A DNA stretch of 64,000 bases, from positions 92,001-156,000 of the forward strand of contig JAVDOI010000129.1 of NCBI GenBank assembly GCA_032191485.1, written 5' to 3'. Numbering within the stretch: the stretch's first letter is position 1; each line of letters opens with the position of its first letter. The translations under genes were made by a program, and so were the position numbers. Source of the stretch: Leptoclinus maculatus (Eukaryota; Chordata; Actinopteri; Perciformes; Stichaeidae). Of the stretch, positions 1 through 10,517 are shown piece after piece. The notes beneath the pieces were generated by a model. It did not search any database. It saw only the letters and a program-made list of their open reading frames with translations, and had not been told where the DNA came from.

Positions 1-2763
1 AGACAATGTTGTGGCTGAGAGATGAAAATGAGGTCCAGCAGTGTGTTCTTCTCTGTGGTTGCAGTAGTGATGACTTGTGCATATCCCCTGGACTGAAAGA
101 GCTCAAGTATTGGCTTACTTGTGTTGGATAAGAGATTCTCGTTGAAATCCCCACAGACAATAATGGGGTGACAGTCCATGATCTCCAATGAGTCCAGAAG
201 GCTTCCCAGGTTTGACAGGAATGATCTCACACTGTAGTCTGGTGGTCTGTATACAGCTGCAATCAGTGCACTCACTGGGGCTTCAACCTTCAGAGCCACA
301 AACTCAAGATCAGTTACATTATGTATGTACTGTTTTTCACGCACTTGAATGTGGCTTTTCACATAAACAGCAACTCCACCACCACGTCTGTTGGCCATTT
401 CTGGAACATTTGTGTAGGACAGGTGTCTGTTGCGTTTGAACATATTGTAGCCCTCTATATGGAGACTGTCTGCAACAAAGGAGCCTTGAAGGTGAGTTTC
501 TGTGAGACACAAAACATCTGCAAGACACAGTTCATGATGGCTCCTGATGTCATTGACATGAGATGGCAAACCTTCTGTGTTATGGTGAACAATGGTCAGA
601 GTGTCATGTCTGCTCGATGTCTGTTGGAGTTGAAGAAGAGGCATCATGTTGTCCAATCTGACTTGTCTCATGGTCTGTAGGGCTCCAGTGATTTCTGGGT
701 TGGCATATATCTTACTCTCATCCAGATCCAGCATGTGCAGTCCACTGAGAGACGTCACTCTACTGACAGCTACATAAGCCATGCCAGGTTCAAAAATGTG
801 TTTTAGTGAGACTACAGCTGATGTCCTTGTCATACCTTGAACCTTGTGTATTGTACAAGCAAAGGCAAGTCTAACAGGAAACTGTCTGCGTACCACTCCT
901 TTCTGTTTCAGATTGTCCTCTGCTCTCTCTACGTACACTAGATCATCAGGTCTGCCTGGTGCTCTATTACGGTAATTCATTCCAGCGGTTTCATCATCCA
1001 TCTTGAGCCCAAGCATAGTGACATGTGCAACACCACTTTGTTCTGAGGTTATTACCCTGACTAGTGTAGCAAACGATCCATTCACCAATCCTTGAGACAC
1101 GTCTATGTTTCTGGTGAGCATGACTCGAGCACCTTCAGCTACATTCAGTGTATCTGGTAACTCATTTCTGTTTCCTTTGTATGGTTTGGTTTGTCGGGCC
1201 ATTCTTCCAGTTCGTGGGTCCTTTTTGTAGTCATCTGCATCGATCTTGGTGATATGAGAATGGAGCAGAGCTAATGTTGCTGAGTTGTGTGAATCAACCT
1301 GTTTATTAGTTGCAAAGATGTGCAGGACATCAGTTGGACAAAGTGCTGGTTCAGTGATGGTCTGTGACAACAAAGCTCTGTCTGCTTCAGACAACTTATC
1401 TGACTTTCCTTTCACACGGATCCGGTTCAACATCTCTGCAAAGTTAACATCATCCTTCTGACGCATAATCTCAGTTAGAGTGATCATCTGAAAGTTTTCC
1501 TGCCATAGGTCAATCTCACATGGCTCATACATACAGAGGGTCTTGGACTGTCGCACTGGTGGAAGCTGATAAAAGTCTCCTACAGCTATTACTGACATTC
1601 CTCCAAAGGGTCTGTGACTGCCTTTGATCTGTTTCAGTCTCGCATCCACATAAGCAAACAGGGGCTTTGACACCATGGACACTTCATCAATGATGAGGAT
1701 TTCAGCATTTAAAAGTTCTGATCGGACTTCATCCAGTTTGTTGCCAAGTCCTTGAAATGGAGGTTTCAGACTTCGTGGTAGCTTGAGCAGAGAGTGCAGT
1801 GTTGTACCTGATATATTAAATGCTGCAGTTCCAGTGAAAGCAGTCAACAGGACAGTGGGGTTTGATATGTCAGCCTCCTCAGAATGTCTCGGAAGTTTGC
1901 ACAGTATCTTAGATGCCTCTGAGTAGATGCATTTAATGAGATGTGACTTTCCTGTTCCAGCACCACCATTGATGTAATAGAAAAACTGCTCAGAATTTAG
2001 GCCACAGACACGCTTTATGCACCAGTCTCTAACTGCATAGAATACACATGCTTGTTTCTGGTTCAGGTTCTGATACATCTGTCGTAACAGTGTGGGGTCT
2101 AAGACAGGGGGCTCTCTGACGGCTCTGACTTCTGTTACAGCATTATCCTGATTACTGTATTCTGGGACATTCTCTTGTACATTTTCATGATCTGGCTCTC
2201 GTGCCTCCAGTTCTTCTATACATTCCAGCCTGACCACTTCAGATTCTGGCGCCAGATTACACCATTCATCAATCACGCCTCTGTTCTGTTCAAATTCTTC
2301 GACTGCATTCTCAATCTCCTCAGTGTTTTTCTCATATTTGTCTCTGTTTCGTTTCACAATGTGTTTGACATACTCAGGATGGTCAGAACCTCGTAGTTGA
2401 ACAAGACAACTGTTGTAGAAGGACTCGTACGTGGGGAAATACGGTCTTTTCAGTTCCTGGTCTGATCGGTGAAGAAGGTACAGTTTCACTAATGTGCCAT
2501 AGAACTTCTCAGGATATTTTTCCTGTGAGCAGCGGTAAAATCTGATGATAGCAGGTTTATCGTTTTTCCTCTTTTGCACAAATCCCATCTCATTGAGGAG
2601 AGGCAACACATCTTTACCTTTTGTCTGCTGTCCATAGACAATTCTGCAAGTAGCTGCAAAATCAGCCAAACACATCTCCTCAAACTCTGGTGTTTCAGGT
2701 CTGGCTTTGTATTTGTCAGTCAAAGATGTCATCCACACATTTACACTTTCTGATGTTGTGTTC
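1..2763 (-). pseudogene. Helitron PIF1-type helicase plus endonuclease segment, copy 1 (partial at window edge)
   Basis: The minus-strand frame runs from the edge of a solo LTR at 2763 to the window start, where it is cut inside the endonuclease domain. It matches the complete copy at 60900-63759. It carries PIF1-family helicase motifs: Walker A GGAGTGKS, Walker B IIDEVSM, GDFYQLPPV, and the IHKVQG and VAVSRV motifs. Helitron helicases unwind donor DNA during rolling-circle transposition in the nucleus. The segment is open as far as seen, but it is separated from its Rep domain by two LTR insertions and several frame breaks, so it is a disconnected half of a dead gene. The first in-frame ATG is at about 2732. 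An upstream start is lost to the LTR. Confidence 0.85.
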
Positions 2764-4566
2764 TGTTGGGAACGTAAAGGAGCGTGTTTGAGTTATCAGC
2801 AATCTAAGAAACTAAATTATTGACATCAATAGAATTATTAATGTCAGTAACAATTATTAATGATTATTAGTAATAACGGGGCACCACCCTGCGGACAGGG
2901 ACCAATAATCACGATAATAAACGATAAAACTAAGTCTCATAATTAGCGTTCACTCACAATGTCAATAGTCTGAGTACTATTACATTTGGAGTAAAAGTGA
3001 AGGTTTAAGTTTGAGCACAGGCCACTACATCCAGCTATTATTACACACATATGCACCAGTAATCACAAAGACTGCTCTTTAAAATATAACAGAGTTTATT
3101 ACATCCGAATAATAAATGATCAAATCAAATAATATCAAAACTAACAAACACTATCATACAATCATATGTCTAATACCTAAGGTCAAATGAACAAACGTGG
3201 GATGAGGATATGTATATGTGTATGTACGTGTGTGCGTGTGCGTGTGCGTGTGCGTGTGCGTGTGCGTGTGTGTGTGTGGAGGAGCGAGCTACTCAGACAG
3301 TGGAAGGGGGGAGGTAATCTCAAAAAGGGGCCGGGCCCTGTTGGTCAACAACCAAGATGGCGGGGACGTGGCTACGTAGGTAACCACGTGGATCGACGCA
3401 CAATGTGGGTTGGGACAATCGATTACGTAACCAGTGTCTGGGATGGTCGACTAAAATCAGTGAATCTAACTATGTGTGTGCGTGTTCGTAGGAGGAGAGA
3501 AAGCAAGAGAGAAAGAGAGGGAATCGAGCTCTGAGCACGATACTACGACACCGCTGTAGGATGTGAGAACAGCTGATTTCTCACGTAAACTCTGCGGTCG
3601 GGTTCCGAACCTGGCAGTCACGCTTGTACAGTGATAGTTATGGTTCCGAACCCCACTCACGGAGCCGGTTTAAGAGAGAATAAAACCGAACAAAACAAAA
3701 TAATAAAAGAATAATAAAATAATCCCAAAATAAAACAGATCTGTATCACTGCGATGAAACGCGAAGCTTGCTCTTCATCACCCCGAAACTCGGTCTGCGA
3801 ATCGAGGTTCGGCTGCTGCGGTTTCTGTCTTTAAGGTGATAAAATCACAATCTCCGAATCTACTAGCAGTGAGGATCTAATCACAGTTACAGCAGGAAAT
3901 ACACAGGATAACGGGACTCGCGGTCCGCGATGCTTGCGCAATAACACGTTATAACACTACAGTAACTTAATTAAACAAGATAAAGGAAATAACACACAAA
4001 CTGATCTACTCTCTAAGCCCAGATACCAAGATAACTCTTACTATTTTGATGCTTCTTGAGATCGATCCTTCGAGGGTCAAACTCGGCAAACGCCGCTTCC
4101 GAGCGTGCGCATGGTCAAACTCAGCCTCTGCAGGGGCTGAGCGAATCCTTCGATGAGGAGGAAAGGGGATTTGGCGTCCTTTCGCCGGCAATGTGTGCAC
4201 TTAAAGGTGGAGGAATTGGTCGTAGAAGTTATCAATTCACTCGCACAGGATCCAAAAAAAAATATATAAATTATAAAACACAGTCTGTTCGGCCAGCGAA
4301 TCTACTAGTGACCTATACAGGATTTCTTGAGGCAAACGTTTCCTTGGTGGACCTCCTGGCACCGAGCGAGCTCAGACGGAAAGGGGCTGATTCGAGTCTC
4401 GCGGCTGTTTTTAAAGCCAGGTAGTAAACCAGTGGGGGGTCCCTTGTTGGCCAATGAGGGGCCAGCATTCAGTTTTGGTGGGAGCTGGGGGAGGTGTGGT
4501 CTTCTTCCTTGGCCGCCTGGCCTTTGTTGGAAGAAAACATGGATGCCTCTTTGAACAGGCCCAACA
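2764..4566. mobile_element. Solo LTR of about 1.8 kb inside the Helitron gene, copy 1
   Basis: The segment begins TGTTGGGAAC and ends GGCCCAACA, so it has the TG...CA ends of an LTR with a 7-bp terminal inverted repeat. It is flanked by a 4-bp duplication, GTTC, at 2760-2763 and 4567-4570. Removing it with one GTTC rejoins the Helitron frame across the gap (YLEN to TTSES), which confirms the boundaries. It contains no long coding frame, a GT-rich stretch near 3225-3280, a GC- and CpG-rich stretch around 3300-4200, and AATAAA-like and TATA-like sequences. The family and orientation are not recognised. The same insertion is in all three units. Confidence 0.85.
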
Positions 4567-4779
4567 GTTCTCTAGGTAAGACATGGGGCGACTCATTTTC
4601 AGTGCGTTGTCATCTGTCGGTATGAATATGACGCCACGTGAACACTTCTTCATTTTAATGCCACAGGCATGAGTCACACACTCCTGAGCACTGACCTCTC
4701 TCTTTTTAGAGTAAGCTTGCATGATTTCCCTCATTTCATCACATTCATTGACGTTGTCTCTGGTGGAGTTCTCAATGAC
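4567..4779 (-). pseudogene. Helitron Rep-to-helicase linker segment stranded between two solo LTRs, copy 1
   Basis: This is a 71-codon piece of the Helitron reading frame. It includes the stretch REVSAQECVTHACG and the stretch KKCSRGVIFIPTDDN, which resemble the segment joining Rep and helicase in fish Helentron proteins. The left edge abuts the 1.8-kb LTR and the right edge abuts the 963-bp LTR. Across both LTRs the frame is continuous once each LTR and one target duplication are ignored. Translation that continues left of 4567 is LTR sequence, not gene. Confidence 0.8.
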
Positions 4780-5340
4780 TGTAGCAGAACAGAAATGCAC
4801 AGAACAGCCCTTTTCCCACCTGACAGGAAAAGAAGGTGGGGAAAGGGAGGCTATAAATTAGATGCACCTGTGAGCAGGGGGAAGGGGAAAAAGACAATCA
4901 ACTCACCAAAGCTGCATGGAGGAACAACCAGAGAGGAGTGAGAGTGTTAATGGAGTTAAAAAAGGTATGATTCAGTTTATGGACCTGTTAAGCTCACCAT
5001 AAGAAATAGTTGACAACGACTAACTAAATCGGAGGAGCAAGGATCCATGAACCAACTGAACACACGGTGCTTTCTTGGAGGACCAGGCCTTACTGGAGGT
5101 GTGCTGATCCCGGGAGCAGGTGGTGGAAGAGAGTCGTGTTCTACTACAGCTTGGACCAGGTTGGGCCTCCTTAACTTCGGGGATTCATCAGCTAAGTCCT
5201 TTTAACTGCAACTCTCCAGGCTTCTCCTTCTTCTTCTCCTCAAACACTTACACACCCTGAAATTAACTGCCTTCCTCCATACTACAAACAGTGAACTGCC
5301 AGATATTCCTTTAGTTTTGGAACGGACCTACAACCCCCAA

Positions 5341-5376
<36 letters not shown>

Positions 5377-5742
5377 ACCCACATTCACACATTCACCTGG
5401 AGTCCTCATTCATTTCTATTACTCCATGGACATTTCATTTATATATCTGGACTCGGTCATGTCATCTTTTTGTGTATAATTGTGTATAGAGAAAGAAACT
5501 CTGTTTTGGTTTGATTTATGATTTTGAGTAAACTATAATTGACTGAACTGAAAGACCTTAATTGGTTGAGTTTTGATTATTGTACATTTTGTAGCTGGGT
5601 TCGCAGGCTGGTCGGGTTAGTTCTCTCTCCAACGGTTCACAGTGCTCTTTCTTTATAAAATTGACAGGGTGGAATTCCTACTATTCTCCCGTCTGGAGCC
5701 CAACGTGCACTGTTGATTAGTTGTGAGAAAACCTACGCTACA
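4780..5742. mobile_element. Solo LTR of 963 bp inside the Helitron Rep segment, copy 1
   Basis: It begins TGTAGCAGAAC and ends CCTACGCTACA, with a 6-bp terminal inverted repeat and TG...CA ends. The 4-bp target duplication TGAC lies at 4776-4779 and 5743-5746. A TATA-like box (TATAAAT, about 4852) on the plus strand suggests plus orientation, and a CA microsatellite is at about 5342-5372. Removing it rejoins the Rep frame (YLKTV to IENST). A primer-binding-site-like stretch (TGGAGCCCAACGTG, 5694) lies inside the LTR and is probably coincidental. It has different ends from the 1.8-kb LTR and from the retrovirus LTR in this window. Confidence 0.85.
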
Positions 5743-6701
5743 TGACTGTTTTGAGGTACTCAGAAAGTCCAGATTCCTTTTTGGTTATGTAGCCGGTGAG
5801 ATACATGATGCATGAATATGCATTGAGAATATAACTAACATCAATATTGGCATCCCAGGCTTCAAGTAAATGTGGATTATATCCATTTACCCAGCAGTCT
5901 TTTGGCTCACGTTTCAGTATCACCGCACTGGATTTGTTGATCATATTGAGGCATCGTTCATACTCATGGAGTGTTAAGTCACATCGAGCTAGGAGCTGCT
6001 GCAAACTGAGTGAGGCAGTTTCAGGTTCATTCAGCAACAAGTTCAGTGGTTGGAGCTTTGACTTTGCCATTTGCACTTGCAGCGGATCAACGTTCTCACC
6101 AGGTCTCGTTGTGATTGTGTTTCTGGCAGGTGGTTTGGGAAATCCAAATCTGCAACCAGAGCTGGGACTTCTGAAACATGTCCTTGAGTGGTTTTTGCTG
6201 TGTATTTGCAATTCTGTTACCTTCTTGTACAGTTCAGGTTGTGAATGTGGGTCAGGCAGCTGAGCTGTGATGTATTTGGACACAAAATCTGACACAATCT
6301 GATCATCATCCTTCTCAAACACAGGTGCACCTTCTACCCATATGAGACAGTGAATGTGTGGGCTTCCTCTGTGCTGAAACTCAACTCGGTAAAAATAGTC
6401 AACAACTTTGCCGAGAGGCTGTGCAGGAGATAAGAGCAAATCTCTGAATAACGCCTCAACACGCTTATCAAACATGCGCATTGTTGTCACTGGATTGCTT
6501 CTCAGTATGTCACACTTTGCTGACCAGTCGAGCCCTTCAACATTGACCTCTTCACCTTGCTGTCCTTTTATTGCCTCAATCACTTCAGGCCAACGCATCT
6601 CAGCTGCAGAAAATGTACAAAAGAATGTGGGGGTTCCCAACTGTCTGATCATGGCAAAAAGATCTCTTGTAGTTTTCTCCCAATAAACTGGTGTTCCTCT
6701 G
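5743..6701 (-). pseudogene. Helitron Rep endonuclease segment (HUH and YxxxY motifs), copy 1
   Basis: This is the catalytic rolling-circle Rep domain, which nicks and rejoins single strands during Helitron transposition. From the ATG at 6652 the visible segment has 304 residues. The metal-binding HUH motif is HIH at residues 99-101 in HRGSPHIHCLIW, and the paired tyrosines are Y284 and Y288 in YLTGYITK near the end. The true frame extends further upstream to about 6700 (GTPVYWEKTTRDLF), where a probable frameshift separates it from the previous segment. At the C-terminal side it stops at a TAG made by the solo LTR at 5742. The key catalytic residues are present, but the gene cannot give a full-length protein. 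Confidence 0.85.
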
Positions 6702-7145
6702 CATCTTTATTTCTCACCAGTCTCTCGACCTCTCGTTTATTTTGCAGCATACCAGAAGTTATTCTTCGTCCATCTCTAGTCAGAGGCTTTCCTTTCCTCA
6801 ACTGTATTGTCATGCTGTAGGTAGCCAAGTGTATTTCAGTCACAAACTGTGCAAAGAACAAATAATTTGTGTCTCTGGCAAAACGATCATCAGTACAGAA
6901 AAGCCTTGCTTTGAAATAACTGCTGGGTGTTACTTTAATACGTCTCATTTCATCCAGTGTGTTTTGACCTGTAGGGAACTGTACAGGGAAAGCCATCGCC
7001 TCAAGTTTAGGTGTTCTGAAAAAGCCAACAGGACTGTTTCTTTCTGCAGGGGCAACAGAGTAGATTCCTTCACTGAAACATAAAATCTCCTCTGAAACAT
7101 CACATGGCTGAAGACATGATTCTAGAGCAAAACCACCGTTAGTCA
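6702..7145 (-). pseudogene. Helitron Rep N-terminal segment (Helitron_like_N type), copy 1
   Basis: This is a minus-strand coding segment with the pattern of the Helitron_like_N region: EGIYSVAPAERNSPVGFF, then FPVQFPTGQNTLDE, then the basic stretch RKGKPLTRDGRRIT. It leads directly into the HUH domain but in another frame. The frame changes near 6698-6702, where GCAGAGGAACACC is read differently on the two sides, and near 7139-7150, where the previous segment stops. Both breaks are also present in copy 2. The open frame as read extends from 7272 to 6649, but its two ends are out of the ancestral frame. Confidence 0.75.
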
Positions 7146-7800
7146 CCTTCCTGTTCTGCATCATCTCTCTGCTCCTCTGGTTGTTCACCATCACATGACA
7201 ACATGTCAATATCCTGCTCACCTTCAGCCTCAGTTTCTGCCTCACACAGTGCACTTTTCTCACACATGTCAATGTCCATTAAATCAGCTTCATCATAATC
7301 ATTCTTATCCATTGTTTCATCCTTATCATCATCATCGTCATCATCAGGAAGTGTTGGGTCACATAGCTCAGCCTCATCTCTGATAGTTATGTCCTGGTAT
7401 TGTGGATGAATGTGTTTGAGTTTGTGCAGCGCCTGCACTAGTTTAGACCAGGTGACAGTCTGGAACAGCTGATGACCTTTGTAACACAATCGTCTCTTCA
7501 GTTTCACTCTCATGACCTGGGACTCACTTCTCAGTCTGGGTAAGGCTTCCACTGTTTCCTGCACCTCAGACGGGACACAAACCACGTTACCATGTATTGA
7601 TCTCTGTCTTCCTTTGGGAAGAGGAATAATTTTGGCAAAGGCTATGCACTTAGCTATGAGATGTCTCTCCAATATGTTGAGATCACACAGTTCAGGTGGA
7701 ATGTCAGCGAGCTCCAAGTTGTTAGCTACAGCGAGTGTTGGCATGGCTCCATCTTTAAGATGATTATGGCAGGTGTGACAAATCCACTCTTCCTTCCTCT
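7146..7800 (-). pseudogene. Helitron DUF6570-like segment, copy 1
   Basis: The segment carries EWICHTCHNHLKDGAMP, then the stretch NILERHLIAKCIAFAKI and LPKGRQRSIHGNVV. I associate this pattern with the DUF6570 region found upstream of Rep in Helitron proteins. A CxxC pair (CHTC) may bind zinc. After it comes an acidic tail with a run of seven Asp residues and an Asp/Glu-rich stretch, ending at a TAA at 7139. The frame shifts at both ends, near 7800 and near 7145, so this is one fragment of a formerly longer protein. Confidence 0.75.
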
Positions 7801-9428
7801 CATCAGGCACTTTGCACTGTTGTTCATCTCTGCACTCCCATCATCACAAACATGGACGTACTTTCCTGTCAGGCATGCTGCAACCATAACTGGATTTTGT
7901 ACATAGTTTAACCTTTTACAGGGTCTCACTTGGTTTGGAAATGATGCTTCATGACAGACGGTGCACACATAAGTGGGACCAGCCTTTATTTGTGACCTGA
8001 AAACAGATATAGCCTCTTTGATCAAACTGTTGTCACTTTCTTCTGTTTGTCTAATTGTCTGTCTGTATTTCCTTTTTATTTTCATGGCACATCTTATGGT
8101 ATGCATACTCCAATATGTAGGATTGTTTTTATATCCGTCTTGCATTATTTTTTTCATTAGTTGTCTGTGTCTTACCCTGAATGCTTGGTCATGAGCATAA
8201 CGCTGAGTGATATGAGATCTCTTCTTCTGTCTAAACTCTACGCTTTCTTTATATCGAGCAGTGAAGCACTGTTTTTTTTTCAGTCTAAAATCAGTATCGT
8301 CTCGGTACCGGGCCATAAATTGCTGTTTAAGTTTCTGTCACAAATCAGGATTGTCCTTGTAACGAGAGAGCACGTACTGTTTTTGTTTCTGTCTAAAATC
8401 AGGATTGTCCTTGTAACGAGAGAGCACGTACTGTTTTTGATTCTGTCTAAAATCAGGATTGTCCTTGTAACGAGAGAGCACGTACTGTTTTTGTTTCTGT
8501 CTAAAATCAGGATTGTCCTTGTAACGAGAGAGCACGTACTGTTTTTGTTTCTGTCTAAAATCAGGATTGTCCTTGTATCCAGAGACCACGTACTGTTTTT
8601 GTTTCTGTCTAAAATCATCATCGTTTCTGTAATGAGAGGAAATGTACTCTTTCCGTTTTTGCTGTAAGTCAACATTGTCTCTTGTATTATTTATTTTCAT
8701 TTGTCTAAATTCAGGATTGTTTCGATAATTCCAGCTTGCTTGATATTTTTTCTTTGCTTTATATGCTATATTTGAAGCATACTTTTCCCTTTCTTTCCTT
8801 TTCTGATTCTCTTTTCTTTGTGGAGTTTTTCCTGAGACCAATAGTCTTCTCTTCATTTTACTCCTTTGGTGTTTACTAAACTTTGACAATCTACAGATGG
8901 TTTCCTGCAAAACAGTATCAGAGAGATCACTGGCAACAGTATTTATTATTGAAGGAGAAATGTTTGATTCATTGACAGAAGCATCATGTGATGGAAGGAA
9001 ACTGAATTCACTTGAGGGTTCTGGTTTATTTTGGGTATCAGGGAAGATGACCTCTTGTTGTCTCACAGATGATGTAAAAGTGACGTCGGTGGACTCTCCT
9101 GTCATTATGTTATCAGAGGGATCACTGAGAACAGGGTTTATCACTTCAGCAGTCAATTCTGATTCACTGTGAGGAGCATCATGTGATTGGAATGATGTGA
9201 TGAGGACTTCTGGTTGTTTCACAGCTGTGGTGTGAGGAGACATTTCAGGTAAAATGTTCTCAGGACGATCAGTGGCTGTGTTTGTCTTTAGAGTCGGTGA
9301 GTTTGATTCATCAACAGCTTCATCCAACAGAGTAGGTTCATCCTCAGTGACAGCTGTAGGTCTGCAGTCTGTGTTTGGGAGAGCATCATTCAGGTTGACT
9401 GTGTTCACATTGTAAAACTCCACAGGCT
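7801..9428 (-). pseudogene. Helitron N-terminal repeat region with internal TGA, copy 1
   Basis: One minus-strand frame runs from about 9423 to 7726 but is cut by a TGA at 8338-8340, where the repeat consensus has an AGA codon. The first part is Ser/Thr/Glu-rich and unstructured. It is followed by a basic region of about 18-residue repeats (RYKDNPDFRQKQKQYVLS), about five near-identical copies plus diverged ones, typical of the N-terminal part of animal Helentron proteins. Past the TGA the same frame continues with more diverged repeats and a CxxC pair (TYVCTVCHE), then loses frame near 7800. The same breaks are in copy 2. Confidence 0.75.
8342..8610 (-). repeat. 54-bp coding tandem repeat in the Helitron gene, copy 1
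   Basis: There are about five copies of a 54-bp unit that encodes an 18-residue basic repeat. Four copies are almost identical at the DNA level, which suggests recent homogenisation, while flanking copies (8611-8720 and 8228-8337) are diverged. The same block is at 42002-42270. Confidence 0.85.
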
Positions 9429-10517
9429 TTACTCATAGTTACAGGAGGACTGTGTGCCCATCATTCTGTAGGACTTCTTGAGCCTGTCAATCATATCACT
9501 GAGACGTGTGAATGTCACCATGACAGCGGTACCAGGAGTACGTGAACCGGGGGGTAGGGGCAAACCTCTGGCTGTTCTGGAGTGTGGGTCAAAGAAACCG
9601 TATCTGCCTGACCTGGTTCTGAATACTGCAATACACAACAGTCTCATCAACAGCAAAGCGTACTTCACATCTGACAACAAGCAGCTCAGTCCTGACTCCA
9701 GGTCCAGAAAGCTATCGACAGCTCCAGGTAAAGGTTCTCCTAATGTGCCGTACCTAGAAAGTTGTGTCATGTCCACATAATGTGTCAACCTGCGTGCAGG
9801 AACTTCATCAGGGAGCTCATCGGTAGTCAGATAGATGTGATCCACGACCCTTTTCCTGGTCTCTCTATACATCGTGTTACCTTTATCCAAAACAAGGTCG
9901 AGGTCTGCTCTGGTGATGTTTTCATTGTCATGAAGGAATGCAAGAAAGGTTAGTGAGTTACAGGTACACTGCTGATTTCTGGATCTGCCGTATTTAACAG
10001 AAGCCTGGCTGCGGGATGCACGGACATGTTGTTCATCTCCCAGATTTACACAGTCTGCATGAGAAGGTCCTGCTGCAAAAGCCTGTGGTACACATGATGC
10101 ATCACTTTGACCTCTGTGGTTTACCTGCTTCACATTAGAAGACCCTGCCTCACATGACTCATCACTGTGTTGTCCTCTTTTTACAACGTCTGCATATGAT
10201 ACCTGTGGTACACGTGACACATCACTTTGACCTCTGGAGTTTTCCTGGTTGACATTAGAAGGCCCTGCCTCACATGCAGCATCACTGTGTTGTCCTCTCT
10301 TTACAACGTCTGCATAAGAAACCTCTGGTACACATGAAGCATCAGGCTGACCTCCCTGTTTCACACTTCCAGCATGAGACGCTGCAGACATCTTAACTTC
10401 TCCACTGCTCTGAGGACCACCACATTCTGCTTCTTCAGTCGTTGTTGCACAGTGAATCTCATCAGACCTCTGCCAGCGCAGCTTCTGAGCTTGTGACCTC
10501 TTACCCTTCCTTGGCAT
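9429..10517 (-). pseudogene. C76-like (herpes tegument-type) cysteine protease segment of the Helitron, copy 1
   Basis: The open frame has 362 residues from an ATG at 10517. The first 180 residues are low complexity and include a repeat of about 41 residues (VSYADVVKRGQHSD, twice, plus a partial third). The second half resembles the cysteine protease domain of herpesvirus large tegument proteins (peptidase C76, an ubiquitin-removing enzyme), which I have seen associated with fish Helitron proteins. The signs are QQCTCNSLTFLAFL (candidate nucleophile C184 or C186) and FFDPHSRTARG (D310 and H312, the D-x-H pair). The stop at 9429 is followed one base out of frame by the next segment, so this may once have been the N-terminus of the same long protein. 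A separate gene is the alternative. Confidence 0.65.

Noticed and set aside
188..680. Plus-strand frames opposite the endonuclease, repeated at 20340 and 61184.
   Set aside because: They are antisense shadows of the conserved minus-strand endonuclease domain.
2764..4566. Reading this segment as an intron, because a TTTACGTTCCCAACAG acceptor-like sequence sits at its minus-strand end.
   Set aside because: There is no fitting donor at the other end, while TG...CA ends with a GTTC duplication and exact frame restoration fit an LTR better.
4411..4566. C-terminal extension of the linker segment rich in Pro, Lys and Thr.
   Set aside because: It is translation of LTR sequence beyond the GTTC target duplication.
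5694..5710. TGGAGCCCAACGTGCAC as a retroviral primer-binding site marking the end of an LTR.
   Set aside because: The inverted TGTAGC/GCTACA ends and the TGAC duplication place the end of the element at 5742, so this lies within the LTR.
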